Assembly: GCA_002869305.1 (NCBI GenBank)
Contig: PKTC01000151.1
Span: forward strand, 1 to 7,713
Direction of reading: 5' to 3'
DNA from: Marinilabiliales bacterium
GTDB lineage: Bacteria > Bacteroidota > Bacteroidia > Bacteroidales > UBA12077
Length of the DNA: 7,713 bases
This document shows positions 4,871 to 7,713 of this stretch, piece after piece. The notes beneath the pieces were generated by a model. The model was given only the letters and a program-made list of their open reading frames with translations, did no database searches and was not told where the DNA came from. Numbering within the stretch: the stretch's first letter is position 1; every line of letters starts with the position of its first letter. The translations under genes and the position numbers were made by a program.

Positions 4871-7416
4871 TTACTTTTACATTAAATGGAGTCAATGAAA
4901 CCTTCCACGGAAATCCGGAAGAAAATCTATTAAAATATTTACGTTTAGATAAGCATATTACGTCAATAAAAGATGGTTGCTCAAATCAGGCAACCTGCGG
5001 TGCATGTACTGTCGAAATAAATGGCAAAGCGAAATTAGCTTGTGTTATTAAGATGAAAACCATTGAAGGTGCCGAAATATTCACTCCTGAAGGATTCCCT
5101 GAATACGTAAAAGATACCATTGCAAAAGCTTTTGTAAATAAAGGAGCTGTTCAGTGTGGCTTTTGTTCTCCAGGTTTTATTAGTAGAACAAAAGTATTAC
5201 TGCAGGAAAATCCCAATCCCACAATTGATGAAATACAAAAAGCAATTAAACCGCATATTTGCCGATGTACGGGTTATAAAAAAATAGAAGAAGCCATACA
5301 ATATGCAGGACAATCCATCCGAGAAAACATTAAATTAGAAATCACCAAAACCTCCGGTAAAATTGGTGTTTCTCATCCAAAGTACGATGCGTACAAAACA
5401 GCAATTGGAGAACGAAAGTTTGTCGATGATATGTTTTTTGATGGGATGTTATATGCAGCATTAAAATTTAGCGATCACCCAAAAGCAAAGGTTTTAAAAA
5501 TAGATATCACTAAGGCTGAAAAACTGCAAGGAGTTCATAAAATCTTTACTGCAAAGGATATTCCGGGTGAAAAAAAGGTTGGATTAATATACCAGGATTG
5601 GAGCGTGATGATAGATGAAGGTAAAACAACACATTATATTGGTGATGTAATTGCTGGTATTGTAGCCGACTCTGATGAAATTGCACGTGAAGCTGTTCAG
5701 TTGATCAAAGTGGATTACGAAGTTCTTGAGCCCGTTACGGATGTATATAATGCAATAAATGGAGCTAGAGTTCATCCTGAAAAACCAAATAATTTTGATA
5801 CATGCCAATTTACTATCGGAGATGCAGACAAAACCATAAGAGAATCAAAATATGTATCTAAGGGCAAGTTTGAAACTCAACGTATTGAACATGCATTTCT
5901 TGAAAAGGAAGCAGCGATTGCAAGGCCTGATGGCAAAGATGGTTTAGAATTATTTAGTCAAAGCCAGGGGGTTTATGAAGATCGCCGACAGGTTGCTATG
6001 ATTTTAGGTTTGGACGAAGAAAAAGTTCGGGTAACACTAATTGCTAATGGTGGTGGTTTTGGTGGGAAAGAAGATTTAAGTGTTCAAGGTCATACCGCTC
6101 TATTTGCATACTTGTTGCAAAAACCTGTAAAACTTACGTTAACCCGTGAAGAATCAATCCGTTTACATCCTAAAAAACATCCTGTTTTTATGGAGATGGA
6201 ATTAGCTGCCAATGAAAATGGTAAATTAACGGCCTTAAAATTAAGAGCTATAGGTGATACAGGTGCCTATGCATCCGTTGGAACAAAAGTTCTGGAACGA
6301 GTTGCTGGTCATGCTTCTGCTGGTTATTATGTGCCAGTGATCGACATTGAAGCTAAAACTGTATATACCAATAATATTCCTTGTGGTGCTAAACGAGGAT
6401 TTGGAGCTAATCAGGTGTCCTTTGCCATTGAGCAGTGTATTGATGATTTATGCAATCAAGCTGGTTTCGACCGATGGCAATTTCGTTACGAAAATGCTTT
6501 AACTGATGGTTTAAAAACCTCTACAGGACAAACCGTTCAGGGAGTAGGAATCAGAGCCTGTTTAGAAGAAATTAAAGATGATTTTAAAAATGCTAAATAT
6601 GCTGGTTTAGCTTGCGCAATTAAAAATTCTGGAGTAGGAAATGGAATGATTGATGAATCGAAAGTAATTATTGAAATCATTTCAGAAAACAAGGTCCGCC
6701 TCCACCATGGCTGTACTGAAATGGGTCAGGGAGTGCATAATATGGCATTGCAAACACTTTGTGAAGAAACAGTGATATCTCCCGATATTATTGAAGTAGT
6801 GGTTGATACAGAAGCTCAGATCAAAACAGGAATGACAACATCATCACGGGCAACAGCTTTAGTAGGATTAGCAGTAATTAATGCTGCAAAAGCTTTTAAA
6901 GGTGATCTAAAAACAAAATCATTAAAAAATTTAGCTGGCAAATCATACAAGGGTCAATATATATGCGATTGGACTACAAAACCAGGCACTAAGGTTAAAG
7001 AACAAATTACACATTATTCGTATGGTTATGCTGCGCAGGTATGTATCATAAATGATGATGGAAAAATTAAAAAAATAATTGCTGCACACGATGGCGGTAA
7101 AATTATGAATCCAATGCTATTCGAAGGACAGGTTGAGGGAGGTGTACATATGGGATTGGGTTACGCTTTAACAGAATCGTTGCCGATGAAAGATGGATTT
7201 TTGCTTAGTGATAAAATGAAAGATTTAAAGATATTAAGAGCTCACGAAACACCTGAAATTGATGTTCGAATGATTGAAGTTAAAGACCCTGTTGGACCTT
7301 ATGGAGCAAAAGGAATTGGTGAGATTGGGATGGTACCAACGGCAGCTGCTGTTTCATGTGCACTAACAAAATTTGATGGAGAAAGAAGGTATAAATTGCC
7401 ACTAAAGAGAGACTAA
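4867..7416 (+). CDS. Molybdenum hydroxylase, selenium-dependent xanthine dehydrogenase type (2Fe-2S plus Mo domains)
   Basis: The 849-residue protein fits the selenium-dependent xanthine dehydrogenase family in size and order. The plant-type ferredoxin domain has C38-x5-C44-x2-C47-x11-C59. The helical second [2Fe-2S] domain has C97-x2-C100-x31-C132-x-C134. The a/b hammerhead and Mo-cofactor domains begin near 165. Mo-site landmarks: FLE346 (substrate-binding Glu in xanthine dehydrogenases), GGGFGGKED (395-403), GAKRGFGANQ with R510 (substrate-binding Arg), TEMGQGVH (617-624) and KGIGEIG with the probable catalytic E819. No FAD domain lies between the Fe-S and Mo parts, unlike eukaryotic XDH, so electrons must leave through a separate flavoprotein, perhaps YgfK. 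The expected reaction is hydroxylation of a purine such as xanthine or hypoxanthine, or the reverse reduction of urate. Selenium is a labile inorganic ligand in this family and cannot be seen in sequence. No signal peptide is seen, so it is cytoplasmic. Its ATG overlaps the TGA of the ThrC-like gene, suggesting translational coupling. Confidence 0.9.
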   Translation: MITFTLNGVNETFHGNPEENLLKYLRLDKHITSIKDGCSNQATCGACTVEINGKAKLACVIKMKTIEGAEIFTPEGFPEYVKDTIAKAFVNKGAVQCGFCSPGFISRTKVLLQENPNPTIDEIQKAIKPHICRCTGYKKIEEAIQYAGQSIRENIKLEITKTSGKIGVSHPKYDAYKTAIGERKFVDDMFFDGMLYAALKFSDHPKAKVLKIDITKAEKLQGVHKIFTAKDIPGEKKVGLIYQDWSVMIDEGKTTHYIGDVIAGIVADSDEIAREAVQLIKVDYEVLEPVTDVYNAINGARVHPEKPNNFDTCQFTIGDADKTIRESKYVSKGKFETQRIEHAFLEKEAAIARPDGKDGLELFSQSQGVYEDRRQVAMILGLDEEKVRVTLIANGGGFGGKEDLSVQGHTALFAYLLQKPVKLTLTREESIRLHPKKHPVFMEMELAANENGKLTALKLRAIGDTGAYASVGTKVLERVAGHASAGYYVPVIDIEAKTVYTNNIPCGAKRGFGANQVSFAIEQCIDDLCNQAGFDRWQFRYENALTDGLKTSTGQTVQGVGIRACLEEIKDDFKNAKYAGLACAIKNSGVGNGMIDESKVIIEIISENKVRLHHGCTEMGQGVHNMALQTLCEETVISPDIIEVVVDTEAQIKTGMTTSSRATALVGLAVINAAKAFKGDLKTKSLKNLAGKSYKGQYICDWTTKPGTKVKEQITHYSYGYAAQVCIINDDGKIKKIIAAHDGGKIMNPMLFEGQVEGGVHMGLGYALTESLPMKDGFLLSDKMKDLKILRAHETPEIDVRMIEVKDPVGPYGAKGIGEIGMVPTAAAVSCALTKFDGERRYKLPLKRD

Positions 7417-7419
7417 GTT

Positions 7420-7443
7420 AGATTCCCTCTTCCGCGGGAATGA
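7420..7443 (+). repeat. REP-like palindrome, left copy (dRS3-like core)
   Basis: The core is ATTCCC (7422-7427), eight bases, GGGAAT (7436-7441), which fits the ATTCCC-N8-GGGAAT form of Neisseria dRS3 repeats; that resemblance may be convergent. The 24-base unit AGATTCC...GGAATGA is repeated in inverted orientation at 7459-7484. It starts three bases after the Mo-hydroxylase stop codon. It could act as an mRNA 3'-end hairpin; no T-run follows. Confidence 0.55.
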
Positions 7444-7458
7444 TAATAAATATGAGTG

Positions 7459-7484
7459 TCATTCCGGCCGAAGAGCCGGAATCT
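7459..7484 (-). repeat. REP-like palindrome, right inverted copy
   Basis: This copy is a perfect 8-bp hairpin, ATTCCGGC (7461-7468) and GCCGGAAT (7475-7482), around the loop CGAAGA. Read on the minus strand, the 26-base unit matches the left copy at 22 of 24 aligned bases plus a 2-base gap. The two units are separated by 15 AT-rich bases (7444-7458). The arrangement resembles paired REP/BIME elements. It is G+C-rich against an AT-rich background. Confidence 0.6.
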
Positions 7485-7503
7485 ATTTATAAAATAAGCT
7501 ATT

Positions 7504-7713
7504 ATGATTCTACTAAAAAACACTACATACATCGATTGGAAAACCCTGAAATTCAAGAATACAAATATTCTTGTTGAAGAAGGTTTACATGGAAAAATTC
7601 AGTTTCTTGAAAATACTGAGGACAATAATGCAAATCAAACTATTGATTGCAAAGGCAAACTCGTAACCAAGTCATTTGCGGTTGGACACCATCACGTTTA
7701 TTCAGCATTAGCA
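7504..7713 (+). CDS. SsnA-like amidohydrolase (cytosine deaminase/chlorohydrolase family), N-terminal part
   Basis: An open frame of 70 codons runs off the end of the window. It starts with the small beta-sandwich region typical of composite-domain amidohydrolases (MILLKNTTYIDWKTLKFKN, then a NILVEEG segment and an IDCKGKLVTKSF segment). It then reaches the first metal-binding motif, GHHHVYSAL (residues 60-68), which matches the HxH-x-YS-x-L pattern of SsnA (SHNHFYSGL in E. coli as I recall it). The two outer histidines (61 and 63) would bind the active-site metal. SsnA genes sit beside ygfK and selenium-dependent xanthine dehydrogenase in related clusters and are thought to deaminate or hydrolyse a heterocycle. 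With only the N-terminus visible, a dihydropyrimidinase or guanine deaminase relative is not excluded. It follows the palindrome pair, 87 bp after the Mo-hydroxylase gene. Confidence 0.75.
   Translation, partial: MILLKNTTYIDWKTLKFKNTNILVEEGLHGKIQFLENTEDNNANQTIDCKGKLVTKSFAVGHHHVYSALA

Noticed and set aside
5584..5808. Minus-strand open frame within the Mo-hydroxylase gene
   Set aside because: It is antisense to the hammerhead domain; no supporting feature.
1..7713. CRISPR array, tRNA or rRNA genes
   Set aside because: No regularly spaced repeats and no recognisable tRNA cloverleaf or rRNA sequence were seen; noncoding gaps are short (all under 230 bp).

Overview
The window carries part of a chromosomal gene cluster for anaerobic purine or other N-heterocycle breakdown, related to the ygf/yge/ssnA/xdhD cluster of enterobacteria and clostridia. 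The DNA is AT-rich, start codons lack strong Shine-Dalgarno sequences, and the Lrp gene has a good match to the Bacteroidota promoter pattern (TTG, 20 bases, TAnnTTTG). I infer an anaerobic or facultative member of the Bacteroidota. A genus cannot be fixed from this sequence.

Layout. Bases 1-1261 (+) hold the C-terminal part of a YgfK-type flavoprotein with Fe-S motifs, annotated in databases as putative selenate reductase; its N-terminal half lies upstream of the window. It converges on an Lrp/AsnC-family regulator (1303-1764, -). A 162-bp divergent promoter region separates this regulator from a second + strand group. That group holds a 493-aa fold-type II PLP enzyme of the cysteine synthase/CBS superfamily (1927-3408), a gap with a long nested inverted repeat (3435-3548), a threonine-synthase-like PLP enzyme with an N-terminal zinc ribbon (3635-4870), and a molybdenum hydroxylase of the selenium-dependent xanthine dehydrogenase type (4867-7416, ATGA overlap). 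A pair of REP-like palindromes (7420-7484) follows, then the start of an SsnA-like amidohydrolase (7504 to the end).

How the genes may work together. The Mo hydroxylase has two [2Fe-2S] clusters and the Mo domains but no FAD domain. It should hydroxylate a purine-like ring and needs an outside electron partner, for which YgfK is the obvious local candidate. The amidohydrolase could deaminate or open the ring. Two different fold-type II PLP enzymes stand where related clusters carry diaminopropionate ammonia-lyase (YgeX), suggesting that an amino acid intermediate is cleaved or rearranged. The Lrp regulator could sense such an amino acid. Family assignments rest on visible motifs; substrates and pathway are inference.

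The most interesting point is the pairing of a CBS/CysK-like enzyme and a ThrC-like enzyme, the latter translationally coupled to a Mo hydroxylase. Neither has an assignable substrate. Next come the structured 3435-3548 element and the palindrome pair before the amidohydrolase.
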